This document shows, piece after piece, positions 53,388-64,000 of a DNA stretch of 64,000 bases. The translations under genes and the position numbers were made by a program. Position 1 is the first letter of the stretch. Each line of letters opens with the position of its first letter. This DNA is from Lycium barbarum (Eukaryota > Streptophyta > Magnoliopsida > Solanales > Solanaceae), in assembly GCF_019175385.1 (NCBI RefSeq), contig NC_083337.1, forward strand, positions 165,305,713 to 165,369,712. Direction: 5' to 3'. Below the pieces are notes generated by a model. That model saw only the letters and a list, made by a program, of their open reading frames with translations, searched no databases and was not told the DNA's origin.

Positions 53388-56132
53388 ATGGGGTTAGCTA
53401 GGAATCCTGATATGAGAAGTGGGGATTCCTTAGAAGGATTGGGAAAAACTAACATGAGGCAACAAAAGGGTGGTTCTTCAAGGCTTGTAACTGTGTTAAC
53501 TTGTTTACAATTCACATTTGCTGTTTATGCTACATTTCTTCTGTATTACATGAGCCCTTCTATAGATTTAAGGTCTAAACCAGACTTCAGTTGGACTACA
53601 AGAATTGCTCAGCAATGGACGCAATTCATAATCCCTCCCCATGTTGTTAGTCATCATAATCAGGAAGCTAATTCAGTTGTTAGAGCTGTCAAAACTCAAC
53701 CAATTAGTCCCTCTCAAGTTTGTGAGCATGAGAAGATTGATTTTGTACAGAAGAAGTCGAACGATGCTATCATGATCAAGTTAAAGACAGAGCTTTATCA
53801 AGAAGTGTTAGGTTATCAAAGCAAGTTTCTTGGTGCTGAGACTCTTTCTGAGCTAATGAAAATGAAGTCCAAATGGGATTTGCACGGTCCAAACAAGCCA
53901 AAAATCACAGTGATTTTGAACCATTTCAAGAGGAAAACACTTTGTGCTCAGCTTGATTCTTTGCTTAACCAGACCCTCCCATTTCATCATGTCTGGGTAC
54001 TTTCATTTGGAAGTCCAAATGAGAACTCCTTAAAAAGAATTGTGCATAGATATAATGACTCGAGAATAAGCTTTATAAGTTCAAGTTATGATTTCAAGTA
54101 CTATGGAAGGTTCCAATTGGCTTTACAAACAGAAGCTGACCTTATATATATCGTTGATGATGACATGATCCCGGGGAAAAAGATGCTGCAAATGTTAGCA
54201 CATGTTGCAGGCACAGACAAGTACAAGAATTCTGTTTTGGGCAGCATTGGTAGGATTTTGCCTTTTAGACAGAAGGATTCTAGTTTTCCGAGCTACAGGA
54301 AGTTTCGATCCAAGGAAGCAGGTCTTTATTTGCCCGATCCTGCTTATAATATTACGGTGGACAAAATTGTTCAGGTGGATTTCCTCTCTAGTTCTTGGTT
54401 TATGTCTGCTGAACTTGTGAAGACACTTTTTATTGAGACGCCGTTCACTTTCATGACAGGCGAAGACCTGCACTTAAGGTATGTACTTCAACGGATTCTA
54501 CTTCATGGTGCCAAAATATTTTGACATAGTAAATCATATGTACGCTTTTAGAAAGTTCATCGATCGGTTCAACTAAAGGAGGATAACAAATTCGTTAGAA
54601 ATAGTATATAATGCAAAGTTATACAGCTTTGTTTCTATATGAATATAAAAGATGTCAAATATTCTAGGACTGCTCCACTTGCAAATACATAGTGTGTACC
54701 CTTAGATTTTTGAGTTGATGAGGTGTATTAAATATAAAAGCATGGAGATCAAACTTTAATTGAGTATGAAGTTGTTATCTGATTCAGATTAGCATCTTTG
54801 CAAGTTGATCATTAGAATGTCTATTATTTTTAGGCACCTTAGGAAAGAATCTTCTTCACCTAACAGTATTTGATTTCTTAATGTTCGACTTTTCTGGCAA
54901 AAGTGTTATACTATTGGAATCCTGCATATGCTATTTCTCTCTTGTATAATTAGACCTTTACGCATATTCATTGGCTCATTTGATCCTTAAGTAGCAATCT
55001 TTTTTAGCTTTTAAATATGCTTCATGAAAGTAAAGGAAATTTACTAGAATTTCTGATATTGATAAGGTGCTAAAATTAGTCACTTTCACATCCAAATTAG
55101 TAATATGTGCATGAGAAGAAAATCCAATGTAAAAATGGAAAAAATGATGCATGGTTATGCCTTAAAATTATGAATAGAGACTATCTTTATAACCTCTGGC
55201 ATGTTAACATTTCTCTCAAAAATTTCTCAAAAATTTCTAATGAATTAAATTTCCTGTAAAATAATGCAGCTATCAGCTTCAGAAGTACAGAAATGCTGGT
55301 TCATTTGTACTACCAGTTGATCCAAATGATAAAGACACTTGGGGTGACAGTGAGCATAGGTTAGCTTATGTATCCGAAACAACTGTAATTTTCAAGGACG
55401 TTGTTCAGGTCCGAGATGATCAATGGTGGAGGGCGCTCTCTACTGGCTACGTGACACAATGGGCAGCGATGTATCCTCAAAAGATCGATGCACTCTTCTA
55501 TGCCCACTCTGTCGATGAAGTTAAAGCTCTTGCACCTCTTCTGCTAAAGTTCAGTTCAACTAATGGAAAAAAGGCCTATATCGTTGTCTCGGGAGGAAAC
55601 TTTTGCCCTTGTGAAGACGCTGCTGCAGCTTTGAAGTGGAATAAGGCGTTATGCAAAGAAAGAAGATTTAAGATTATGGATTTAAGAGTTGGTGCTTTAT
55701 CAGGAAATTCAAATTCAGAAATTCCTATTGTTCAAGCAGTTTATGCTAGCATGAAAGGACTTATCAAAATTCACAATCCTAGCCTTGTGATCACAGTAGC
55801 CGACGCAGACTCTAGCGTGAAGAAAGCTCTGAAAATGGCTACTGAAGCTAACACAAACAGTTCAACACTCGTTCTACTACCTAGGTCATCAGTGTCAAAG
55901 GTTCTATGGATGGCTGATATTCGTTCCACAGCGTTGCCAAGTAAGAAATTAATGTGATCTTATGCCTAATGTTTCCCTTCTCTTTTGTCTAAAGTTCATC
56001 TAAGTTTCTGAACAATGCATTTTGTTAGGGATTTTTTCATTTTTGGCCTGTCGGTGGTGAAGTTAATTATGGGCACTAGCCAAAATGTACAAAACATATA
56101 CACTGATTATGTATATTATATGTATATTTGTG

Positions 56133-56171
<39 letters not shown>

Positions 56172-57250
56172 ATGTATATTTATAATATGCATAGAGCTAA
56201 ATTTCTGAACAAAGCATTTTTGTTATTTCAGATTGGAACCGGATGAGGATTCATGTGAATATCATCACACAGAACAGAGCTAATTCACTTGCAAGGCTTC
56301 TCAAATCTCTAGGTGATGCATACTACGTCGGTGAAGAAGTTCCTATAACTTTCAATATGGATACTAAGGTGGATGAGGCAACTATAAAGCTTGTCAACTC
56401 ATTTAATTGGCCTCATGGACCCAAAGTTCTTCGAAGGAGAATCATTCAAGGTGGCCTAATTCGAGCAGTTAGTGAGAGTTGGTACCCCTCCTCGGACGAT
56501 GATTTTGGCCTCTTGCTTGAAGATGACATTGAAGTTTCCCCATACTATTACCTCTGGATCAAATATGCTCTATTGTCCTATCACTATGACCCTGAAATAT
56601 TGCTTCCTGAGCTTTCTTCGATCTCTCTTTACACTCCACGGTTAGTGGAAGTGGTAAAAGAAAGGCCTAAATGGAATGCAACAGATTTCTTCAAGCACAT
56701 TCATCCAAACACACCTTATCTCCACCAGTTGCCTTGCAGTTGGGGTGCAGTTTTCTTTCCAAAGCATTGGCGGGAATTCTACGTTTACATGAACATGAGA
56801 TTCACAGAAGACCCGAAGCAAAATCCCGTTCAAATCCCTGGATCAAGAACAAATGGTTGGCAAGCATCCTGGAAGAAGTTTTTGATAGACATGATGTACT
56901 TAAGAGGGTACGTTTCACTTTATCCGAACTTTCCAAATCAAACAAGCTTTTCGACCAATCATATGGAACCAGGAGCACATATTGCTGCTAAAGAAAATGT
57001 GATTAAGCATAACACGGCTGATTTTGAGGTTCCATTGCTAAAAGAAGACTTCAAAAACTTTCTGCCTAATGGGAAAATGCCTGCAGCTCCAAAATTGCCT
57101 TCATTAAACCTCTTCAACCAGCCTGTTTCTCTGAAGGGATTAAAGGCAGCTGGTGCAAAACTGGGACAGGATACTCTTAAATGCAATCAAACAGAGATTG
57201 TAGCTGTTAACCATGAGACAGGTGTACCATCACATTGTGCAAGATTCTGA
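53388..57250 (+). CDS. membrane-anchored glycosyltransferase-like protein with two GT-A-like halves
   Basis: Exons 53388-54478, 55270-55940 and 56232-57250 join in frame (AG+C, then A+AT) to 926 residues. Residues 33-55 form one membrane segment after a short basic tail, so a type II Golgi-like anchor is likely. Residues 172-362 look like a family-2-type GT-A domain: KITVILNHFKRK start, IYIVDDDM (acidic metal motif at 257-259), and MTGEDLHL (ED at 359-360). The middle (about 440-585) has no motif I know. Residues 592-800 look like a second GT-A-type unit: RIHVNIITQNRANSLARLLK and LLLEDDIEVSP (EDD at 684-686), with WPHG and SWGAVFF. I recall uncharacterised Arabidopsis proteins annotated as glycosyl-group transferases with this layout; the substrate is unknown. 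The start Met fits the anchor layout. Confidence 0.87.
56133..56169. repeat. (AT)n microsatellite in intron 2 of the glycosyltransferase gene
   Basis: A run of at-dinucleotides preceded by gtatatttgtgtatat words. Likely length-variable. Confidence 0.85.
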
Positions 57251-57526
57251 AAACTCCACACTAGTCCAATTCATAATTCTTTTTTTCATTGACAGAAGGT
57301 TTATTCGCTAATTTTTTCGGATTACATCACTTGGTGGAAGTGATAATGAGGAATTGGGGTGAGCACAAGCTGAAACACTGATTTATTCATCCTTATTCCA
57401 CATTCAAGGAAGGGGATGAAGCATTTCTTGATGACAGAACTGAAAGTTGTATATTATTGTAGCAGCCAAAAAGTGGCTATTTGTATCTTCCTCTTCTGCC
57501 CAAGTTTTGCATTTTCAATAAAAGAA

Positions 57527-57532
57527 ACAACA
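57527..57532 (+). other. candidate polyadenylation signal of the glycosyltransferase gene
   Basis: AATAAA 277 bases after the stop codon, in an AT-rich context with a T-rich stretch upstream. No transcript evidence. Confidence 0.5.
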
Positions 57533-57795
57533 AGGAATGCCTCATAAATTTTAGCATTGCTTTTGAAGTTGAACTCCGTGGGTCAAGAAAGAGTGAGAAC
57601 AAGAAATAGGGAAAGGGGATTACAATGTCATAATAAGATCAATAAAAATTCGAATTTTCAAGTTGAATCTATCAAAGCCTGCAGAGTTATTTGGTACCTA
57701 TGCTCGTGAGAGGTAGAGGTATCCGATGAAATTAAAAGTGTACGCAAACTGACCGGATACCATCGTCATAAAACAAAAATTCTAGTAGGACCAAG

Positions 57796-57982
57796 CAGTG
57801 GCGGAACCAGGATTTTCACTAAGGGGATTCAAAATAAGAAAAAGTAAACACCCGAAGAAGTCAAAGAGGGCTCACCGTCTACTATATATACATAAAAAAT
57901 AATTTTAATAATGTATAAACAGTGTAATTTTTCACCGAAATGGATTCGGATGAACCCTTGACCCTTCTTCCCTCAGGCCCTG
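57796..57982. mobile_element. hAT-type MITE with cagtggcgga end
   Basis: The left end is cagtggcggaaccagg and the right end ggccctg, flanked by a perfect 8-base duplication ggaccaag (57788-57795 and 57983-57990). The inner text (actatatatacataaaaaat) is the reverse of the element at 42084-42271, so the two belong to one family in opposite orientation. The right inverted end has decayed. Confidence 0.9.
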
Positions 57983-59122
57983 GGACCAAGAATGTATGGT
58001 TTAGTATATTTAATCCGTATATGTTATGTGAGTTCTTGAAATATTGATTTGAATCAATTTATTCAAACAATATTGGACAGGTAGTTGTTGTACGCTTGTA
58101 TTCATATCTATATAACCTTTTAGCTTTATGTTTAAATCAAGACACCTTGCATTGGGAACAAATTAGTAACAACAAAAGTAAGATAGATCATTTCAACACA
58201 GAGTTAAGTTTATGAGAAAATTCAGGGTATTTATTGCTGGTGGGACGTGACAGTATCACGGAAAAATAATCAAGATGTGCACCAGCTGACCCGAACAGTA
58301 CGATAAAAAAAAATTATGAGAAAACTTTGATTCTCATCCATATTGAGCACTTTATTAATTCATAGTTCGTTTTCTTTCTGTTGTACTTTTTTCAAATCAT
58401 AGGATGAATGACTATAAAGTGGTTGTACTTTGGTGGATTACAGGATGTTCATGGAAAGCAGAGATGCAATTTTTTGTGGCCACCATGTGGGACATTATAA
58501 GATTTTAATTTTAATAATTAAAATAACGACACTTTTGAATTCGAAATTTAAAAGCTATATTCACTTTATCAAAGTTTCGATCTACTCAAGAAAAAAAGAG
58601 GTAAAATTCAAATTCAACAGTGGTAAAGAAGTAGATTTACAATTGGATTACAAAGATCACATCGTAACTCAAATTCTCCATGAGATTTATATGGACCGAA
58701 AATTACAAAATTATCCTCTTGATTCATTTTAATTTTATGACCCAATTGTTGGTAACCCATCAGTTAAAACATGTAGGCAGTGCGTCTCCATTCTTAAACT
58801 GCTTCTTTCTTTCTTATCTAAATCCACCAGACCAACAATACTAAACTACGTAATAATTGATAGATTGACTATTTTAGTGTCGAATACTAGTAATACTTTT
58901 GATTGCATTTTCTCACAATTCTTGCATTAATTGAGAAGAACATTGTATATTAAGCACATCACCTGAAATTCAAGTATTTATATTAAATCTACCATAGCAA
59001 TTAATGACTATTTACCCCCACAAAACAAGTCTTTAAGTTGATTTTCTTACCATATTAGATCATTAATATGAATGTCGTTGAACTTTGATTATCAAATGAT
59101 TTTGAATCATTTAAATTTATTA

Positions 59123-59359
59123 CTCCCTTCCGGTCCACTTAGCCATTTGCACACCTTTAAGAAAATACTATATCCTAGGCAAAATAAGTAATTTGACTAA
59201 AATGCCTCTAATTAAAAAGGTATTGAGATTTGGTCACCTACACTTAATAAGAGTAAATCTGAAAATGTAAAGTTAATTCTGTTTTGATTTGGTAGGTAGA
59301 CACTTTTTTTTAACCAAAAAATAAAAGCTAAATGAAAACTCTTTTTGAACGGGAGAGAG
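59123..59359. mobile_element. Stowaway-like MITE
   Basis: The left end ctcccttccggtccacttag pairs with ctaaatgaaaactc...cgggagagag on the right, flanked by TA on both sides. It lies upstream of the DUF707 gene. Confidence 0.75.
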
Positions 59360-59538
59360 TATTATTATTACAAACACAAACTTTATTATTATGTGATTAA
59401 AATTATAAAAGTATTTTAATTATACTATAGACAGTATGGTAAGAAAGTGACAAATTTATCTGTGGGAGGGACATTAGATTAACATTTCGTCCATAATAAA
59501 ACAAAAAGATTGAAATTAGATAGCGATCTCTCAGGAAG

Positions 59539-59542
<4 letters not shown>

Positions 59543-59569
<27 letters not shown>
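59543..59569. repeat. (TC)n microsatellite in the probable DUF707 promoter or leader
   Basis: About 13 tc-dinucleotides just before tgctctgtgaaaccatcgag, which looks like leader sequence. TC tracts near the start of transcription are common in plants (Y patch). The leader appears to be interrupted by an intron ending before about 60375. Confidence 0.8.
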
Positions 59570-59573
<4 letters not shown>

Positions 59574-60036
59574 TCTGTGAAACCATCGAGGAAAACCTGT
59601 AATACTCTCAAACCCCAGTTGTTTTATATAAATTGTTGTTCAATTTTATATTCGGGATTGAAACACAGTTAATTTCCTATTTTTCTCCCTTCCTAATTTT
59701 ATATGTTTGTTATTGAATCTTAGGGTATTATGTTGGAATTATTCTCTTGATTAATTGAGGGGTCTAGAGATACCACAGTTTTGAATTCTTTTTACATTAA
59801 TATTTTGTTGGAAGTTTATGACCCAGATCAATTGCTCAAGTAAGATTTGTTTGCTCATTTGCTAGGAAATTAATAAAATTCATAAGTTGAAGTTACAGTA
59901 TTCTTTTTAGAGAGACTAACTTAACTGACATTCAAGTCTAAGAACTGTTAAATTGGTCTCTCTTAGAGGGTTTCCAGTAATTTTTTTTTTTTTTTTACTT
60001 TCTACAATTCTGCAGTTGATAAGAAGTGTCGTAGTT

Positions 60037-60263
60037 TCCCGCAAGGGTGGCCGAGTTGGTTGAGCAGGGGATCTCCCACATAGGGGGTCTCAGGTTCGAA
60101 ACCCCCTCCATGCTTTTTCGGTCGAGCTCATCGAATGGGGCTTGCCTAGTGCGGTTTACCTCTCTCCTGTGTGGTTTGCGGGCTATTACACTGGAGCGGG
60201 GTTTACCCTGTGCGCACCCGAAGGGTAGCGGCTGCGGGTTCCCTTGTCATAAAAGAAAAAGTT
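60037..60263 (+). mobile_element. complete tRNA-derived SINE in the DUF707 leader intron
   Basis: Has a pol III A box (tggccgagttgg, 60048-60059) and B box (ggttcgaaacc, 60093-60103) with tRNA-Leu/Ser-like text, a tRNA-unrelated body (gtgcgcacccgaagggtag) and an A-rich tail. The target duplication tcgtagtt flanks it (60029-60036 and 60264-60271). A 90-codon open frame runs through it by chance. It has a full head, unlike the other SINE pieces in the window. Confidence 0.9.
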
Positions 60264-60487
60264 TCGTAGTTAAAATTGTAGACAGTTTATCAAACCCTGG
60301 GGATAAAATATTGTTGTAGTTATGCAGGTATGGCTTGTATATGCCCCCTGAGTAATATGACTTATCGTTTCAGGCATGTCAAGTTTGCTCTTTTGAAAGT
60401 GGATGATGCTATATACATTTCTGGGATTGCTCAAGGAATTGGTTTCTGTCTAGTGCATGACCTTTGGGTTGAGCAACTATTATCACA

Positions 60488-63400
60488 ATGGTAACCTCTC
60501 ACCGCAGGTATGTAGACAAAAGAACGCATCGTTGTAATAAATTTCACCAAGTTTTAGTTGCCCTATCTCCTGGTTTTTTTTCCATCAGTTAGCTTATAAA
60601 ATAGCATCGTTGTTTTTAAGGTTCACTGGGGTTTTCAAAAGATCAAATGACAGTGCCAGGCTTATAATAACAACAATCATGGGAATGGTATTTGGATATT
60701 TCGTTGGCATTTCGTTTCCATCTGTTTCTCTAACAAAGGTACGTTGACCCAACTTTTGGATGGTCTCCCTGGTGGAGAGTAATATGCCCCTGTCATTCAG
60801 TACAATCTTGGGTGTCCTTTGCAGATTACCTTACCGTCGAGCATTATGTCATCTCTTGATGTAGCCTTCAATGATGATCATCAGAGACTTAGCGGACGTA
60901 GTTTTCCTGAAAATCTTGGCACTATCCCTTTAACACCTAAGGTACTTATATTTCACTACAAGTCCTTTAAAATATGTATTGTTCCCTGCAGCTTCACTAC
61001 GTTGATTCACTTGTATTCTTATGAAAGAGGTGTTGGAACAAGCTTTTGTACCAGTAAAACAATCTTTCCTTATAGATGGATTCATCTGCATTTTTGTTGC
61101 ATTTAGCAGTTGCCAAGCAAAATAATTGGTGAAACCACCAAAGTTTGAGCACCAATTTAAAAAATGTCTCATTTTTCTATTCACAAGATGAGTCACATAT
61201 TGAGACTCATCTTGGAAGAAATAAGTTTACCTACGCGATTCCAATTAATTGAGAATATATGTTAATCATGTTTATATGTTTATTTTAGGTCCTATATTTT
61301 CTAGGAGCCTTTTAGTCTTACTAGTGATTCTTATTCCAGTAATAAATATAGAGAACTTCTACTTTTTATTTTTATTTTTATAAAGTTGGCATAAGATGAA
61401 TTTAAATGGGGAACTTATGGTCAGTGAGGATTCATATAGCCGATCTCAACTTGTTTGGGATTGAGGCGTGTAGTAGTAGTTGTTGTTAGGTTTAGGTAGA
61501 ACAAATATCCGCTTAAAAGTGAGGCCCTTGTACGGTTGTATCTTTTTTTTTTTTCTCGCTTTGTCCGTTTCATGCCATTATTTTCTGATACACTTAAATG
61601 AAAAATGCACATCCTTGATGAATATTTTCTCAATGCTCAAAGAACATTAGGTATTTTGTTTTTTTTATCAGTAATTGCTTGATGGTCAAGATGGAAAAAA
61701 CTTACTTAGTGCAATTATATGTGACGCAATTTGCTTTTTGTGAACCAACATAGACAAACTTTAGATTGAAGTTCCTGATTGAAAAAAACACTTTAGATTG
61801 AAGTTATGCTAGTGAAATCAATATGTAGAAATAAAATATGAAGATTCAGATACTATACCGACAGTGCTAATCGGAAGTACTAACCAACTTAAAAACACAA
61901 TAATAAATTACTGTTGAACACTACCTTTCAGATCATCGAATGTTTACAAACGTATTCAAGAAAATTGTCATCTATGTATCTTGACTGTCGTGTCCTGTAG
62001 ATTTCAGTAAGCTAAAAATTAGCGGCACATTGTTACAATTGTATGCACTCATCATAATCTGAAGTTGCCAAATCTGCTTTATTTATTGGGTTTGTTATAA
62101 GCTCAGCTAATTTGATTATTCTTGCAACCTTACAAAAAATTGCGGACATAATTGCATGATCACGTGATCTGTTGCATTTAGAAAAGTTCTAAGATTTATA
62201 TTCTAATTTCTGAGTAGATGTGGCATCCAGAGCATCGTGAAGTTCGTATTCAATTACTGATGGTGTTGATTTTGTTTCTTAGATATATGTTCCGACAAAT
62301 CCTCGTGGTGCAGAGTCTTTACCGCCAGGGATCGTGGTCCCAGAATCAGATTTCTATCTACGAAGGCTGTGGGGTGAGCCAAGTGAGGTAGGATGCATCG
62401 AGTATCTTGTGGTCATTGGATTATTCTGATTTATCCAAAAAAGAAAGGATGTCTGGTCAGTGTAGAGTTTATGATACCTAGAATTATGCGCTTCCTGAGG
62501 AAATTGATCATATGGTTACATGTCTATGTTATCAAACAAAATACAAAATAGTCATAAAAAATGGTTACATATAAGCTGAGAAAGAAATTTTCGAATTTCA
62601 TAAGATATTAATCTTTGTTAGCTTTGGAGTTTTATTCCTTATTTATGTGTAGCCTTATGAATGTGATGGAATTTCCAGGATCTGACGAAGAAGCCAAAGT
62701 ATTTGGTAACATTTACAGTTGGTTTGGCTCAAAAGAACAACATTAATGCCTGCGTTAAAAAGGTTAGAAAAAGGAAGTTGATCCATCAAATGCTATAGCA
62801 TACAGCATTGTCATTCTGTACACTGAATTCTATTTTATGTATTAGTTTTCAGAGGATTTTCAAATTTTGCTTTTTCATTACGATGGTCGAACGAGTGAGT
62901 GGGATCAGTTTGAGTGGTCCAAGCGTGCAATTCATATCAGTATTAGGAAGCAAACAAAATGGTAAGACTTTCTAGTTTATATAACAATCTTTGGGATTCT
63001 AAATCCCATAAATGATGCATGAATCAAAAGAAATATGACTGAGAACGTTTACCAATTCTGGCAGCCCTTTAGCATGTATAGCACCCTTCTCTTTGAGTTC
63101 GTGATGATAAGATGAAGGGGAAGGTTATTAAATAGGATTTTTGACTAGTATCTCTTGTAGTTCCATAATCTTTTGCTGCTCTTTCTATTTTCTTTAACAG
63201 GTGGTATGCAAAGAGGTTTTTGCATCCTGATGTTGTAGCTGCCTATGATTATATATTTATCTGGGACGAAGATCTGGGAGTTGAACACTTTAATGCAGAG
63301 AAGTAGGTGTTTTTCTCTGGTTGTTTTTCAATAACTTCTCATTCTTAAGAGTGTAAGGTTCCTCCTGTTACTTTTTGTTTCCACTTAATCAGGGCACCTG

Positions 63401-63722
63401 AATATGACAGGTATATTCAGCTAGTTAAGAAACATGGTCTAGAGATCTCTCAGCCGGGTCTTGAGCCCAACAATGGTCTAACATGGCAGATGACCAAGAG
63501 GAGAGGTGATAGAGAAGTTCACAAGTAAGTCCATTGTGTTGCTGTCTCCAATCTTTCTCTTTCCCTCTTAAGTCTTATCTCTCAGTCCCCAATAGTTTGG
63601 ATTGAATCTCTATATGGATTAGCTTGTGTTCGTGCACATTCAGAATTGTTTGTGGTGTGAAACAGGGATACGGAGGAGAAACCAGGCTGGTGCAGTGATC
63701 CACGGTTGCCTCCTTGTGCAGC
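60488..63722 (+). CDS. DUF707 family membrane protein, 5' part (runs off the right edge)
   Basis: Nine coding exons: 60488-60507, 60621-60738, 60825-60941, 62283-62387, 62679-62762, 62846-62961, 63201-63302, 63393-63524, 63666-63722. All are GT-AG and in phase. The protein starts MVTSHRRFTGVFKRSNDSAR; residues about 21-41 are a single membrane segment (LIITTIMGMVFGYFVGISF), giving a type II anchor. Then come the DUF707 hallmarks YLVTFTVGLAQKNNINACVKKF, LLFHYDGRTSEWDQFEWS, WYAKRFLHPDVVAAYDYIFIWDEDLGVE and GWCSDPRLPPCAA. Known: a plant family of unknown biochemistry, often listed under a misleading ketoglutarate-reductase trans-splicing name; the fold has been likened to glycosyltransferases, and WDEDL could be the acidic metal site (inference). 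The C-terminal third is beyond the window. A 20-base first coding exon is unusually small; the Met choice rests on its clean phase. Confidence 0.9.
61431..61489 (+). mobile_element. SINE 3' fragment in DUF707 intron 3
   Basis: Contains catatagccgatctcaacttg, then gggattgaggcg and a (tag)n/(ttg)n tail. This 3' end is common among solanaceous SINEs and is shared in reverse by 41341-41418. The head is missing. Confidence 0.65.
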
Positions 63723-63723
63723 G

Positions 63724-63725
<2 letters not shown>

Positions 63726-63759
<34 letters not shown>
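63726..63759. repeat. (TC)n microsatellite at a splice donor of the DUF707 gene
   Basis: About 17 tc-dinucleotides start four bases into the intron after exon 9 (gcagc/gtatctctct), followed by cacacacgctctc. Frames through it give RE or SL repeats and are artefacts. Confidence 0.9.
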
Positions 63760-63762
<3 letters not shown>

Positions 63763-64000
63763 CACACACGCTCTCTTTAAAATGCACAATCTAGACTTAG
63801 CTACCAATACATATATGTACATATTTAATGGATACTAATGATAAGCTTGATTCTCGCACAATTATTAATTTTATGCATCGAACTGTGCAAAATGCTACAT
63901 CTTTTTTTTTTGGGAACTAATCACGTTCTCAAAATATACAGTTGTGTTTAAGAAATTTGGACTCTGAATCACCACCTTTTCATGATTCTTAAACTCAAGC
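63760..64000. other. intron of the DUF707 gene at the window edge
   Basis: No exon is recognised after the donor at 63723. The next expected DUF707 exon lies beyond the window. Confidence 0.6.

Larger units (their letters stand above)
57533..59542. other. intergenic DNA between the glycosyltransferase and DUF707 genes
   Basis: Holds two MITEs (57796-57982, 59123-59359). A 100-codon frame at 58430-58732 is unrecognised and lysine/isoleucine-rich, as expected of AT-rich non-coding DNA. No gene is seen. Confidence 0.5.

Noticed and set aside
60048..60103. A functional tRNA gene
   Set aside because: A and B boxes are present, but the sequence does not close into a cloverleaf with an acceptor stem and continues into a SINE body with a target duplication.
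60047..60319. 90-codon frame MAELVEQGISHIGG
   Set aside because: It reads through the tRNA-like head and body of a SINE.
63582..63838. Arg/Glu- and Ser/Leu-repeat frames
   Set aside because: These cross the (TC)n microsatellite and overlap a DUF707 exon in the wrong frame.

Overview
The window is plant nuclear DNA. AT-rich non-coding sequence dominates, genes are split by GT-AG introns, and transposable-element relics fill introns and spacers. Several repeats look Solanaceae-typical: a TS-type SINE tail ending in (TTG)n, MITEs with ends such as ctatgttgctcgg or cagtggcgga, and a Gypsy/Ogre-like retrotransposon whose outer LTR end contains acacccaattttgtc. The first two genes resemble nectarin-3-type carbonic anhydrases. 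A solanaceous genome (Nicotiana or a relative) is therefore the best inference; the species cannot be fixed from sequence alone.

Six protein genes are supported. At 280-1250 (+) lie the last four exons of an alpha-carbonic anhydrase that begins before the window. At 4050-7344 (+) is a complete seven-exon tandem paralogue. At 9035-13564 (-) is a six-exon NADH/NADPH pyrophosphatase of the Nudix family (NUDT19 type). At 41064-46235 (+) is a seven-exon LOG-type cytokinin-activating phosphoribohydrolase. At 53388-57250 (+) is a three-exon membrane-anchored glycosyltransferase-like protein with two GT-A-like halves. At 60488-63722 (+) are the first nine coding exons of a DUF707 protein that runs off the right edge. 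Exon phases were joined by hand and close without frame breaks in every model.

The middle (17.1-40.0 kb) is a transposon block. It holds a hAT-like element (17.1-18.0 kb), a PIF/Harbinger-type MITE carrying a G-depleted C-rich insert (19.7-20.4 kb), and an 11.4-kb minus-strand LTR retrotransposon (20492-31926) with the 5-bp target duplication ctaac. One LTR of that element is 5.2 kb; the other keeps only 1.67 kb. Only a broken gag is left inside. A Mutator-like element follows (34321-40032): it has a broken MURA-type transposase, a solo LTR inserted in its left terminal repeat, and arrays of short palindromes of the form atttcgtt...aacgaaat at both ends.

The genes do not form one pathway. 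Apart from the tandem carbonic anhydrases they look like an ordinary plant gene neighbourhood: extracellular CO2/bicarbonate chemistry, organellar nucleotide clean-up, cytokinin activation, and two probable Golgi/secretory-pathway membrane proteins. The most unusual structures are the palindrome arrays of the Mutator-like element, the lopsided long-LTR retrotransposon, and the pile of five MITEs in one LOG intron.
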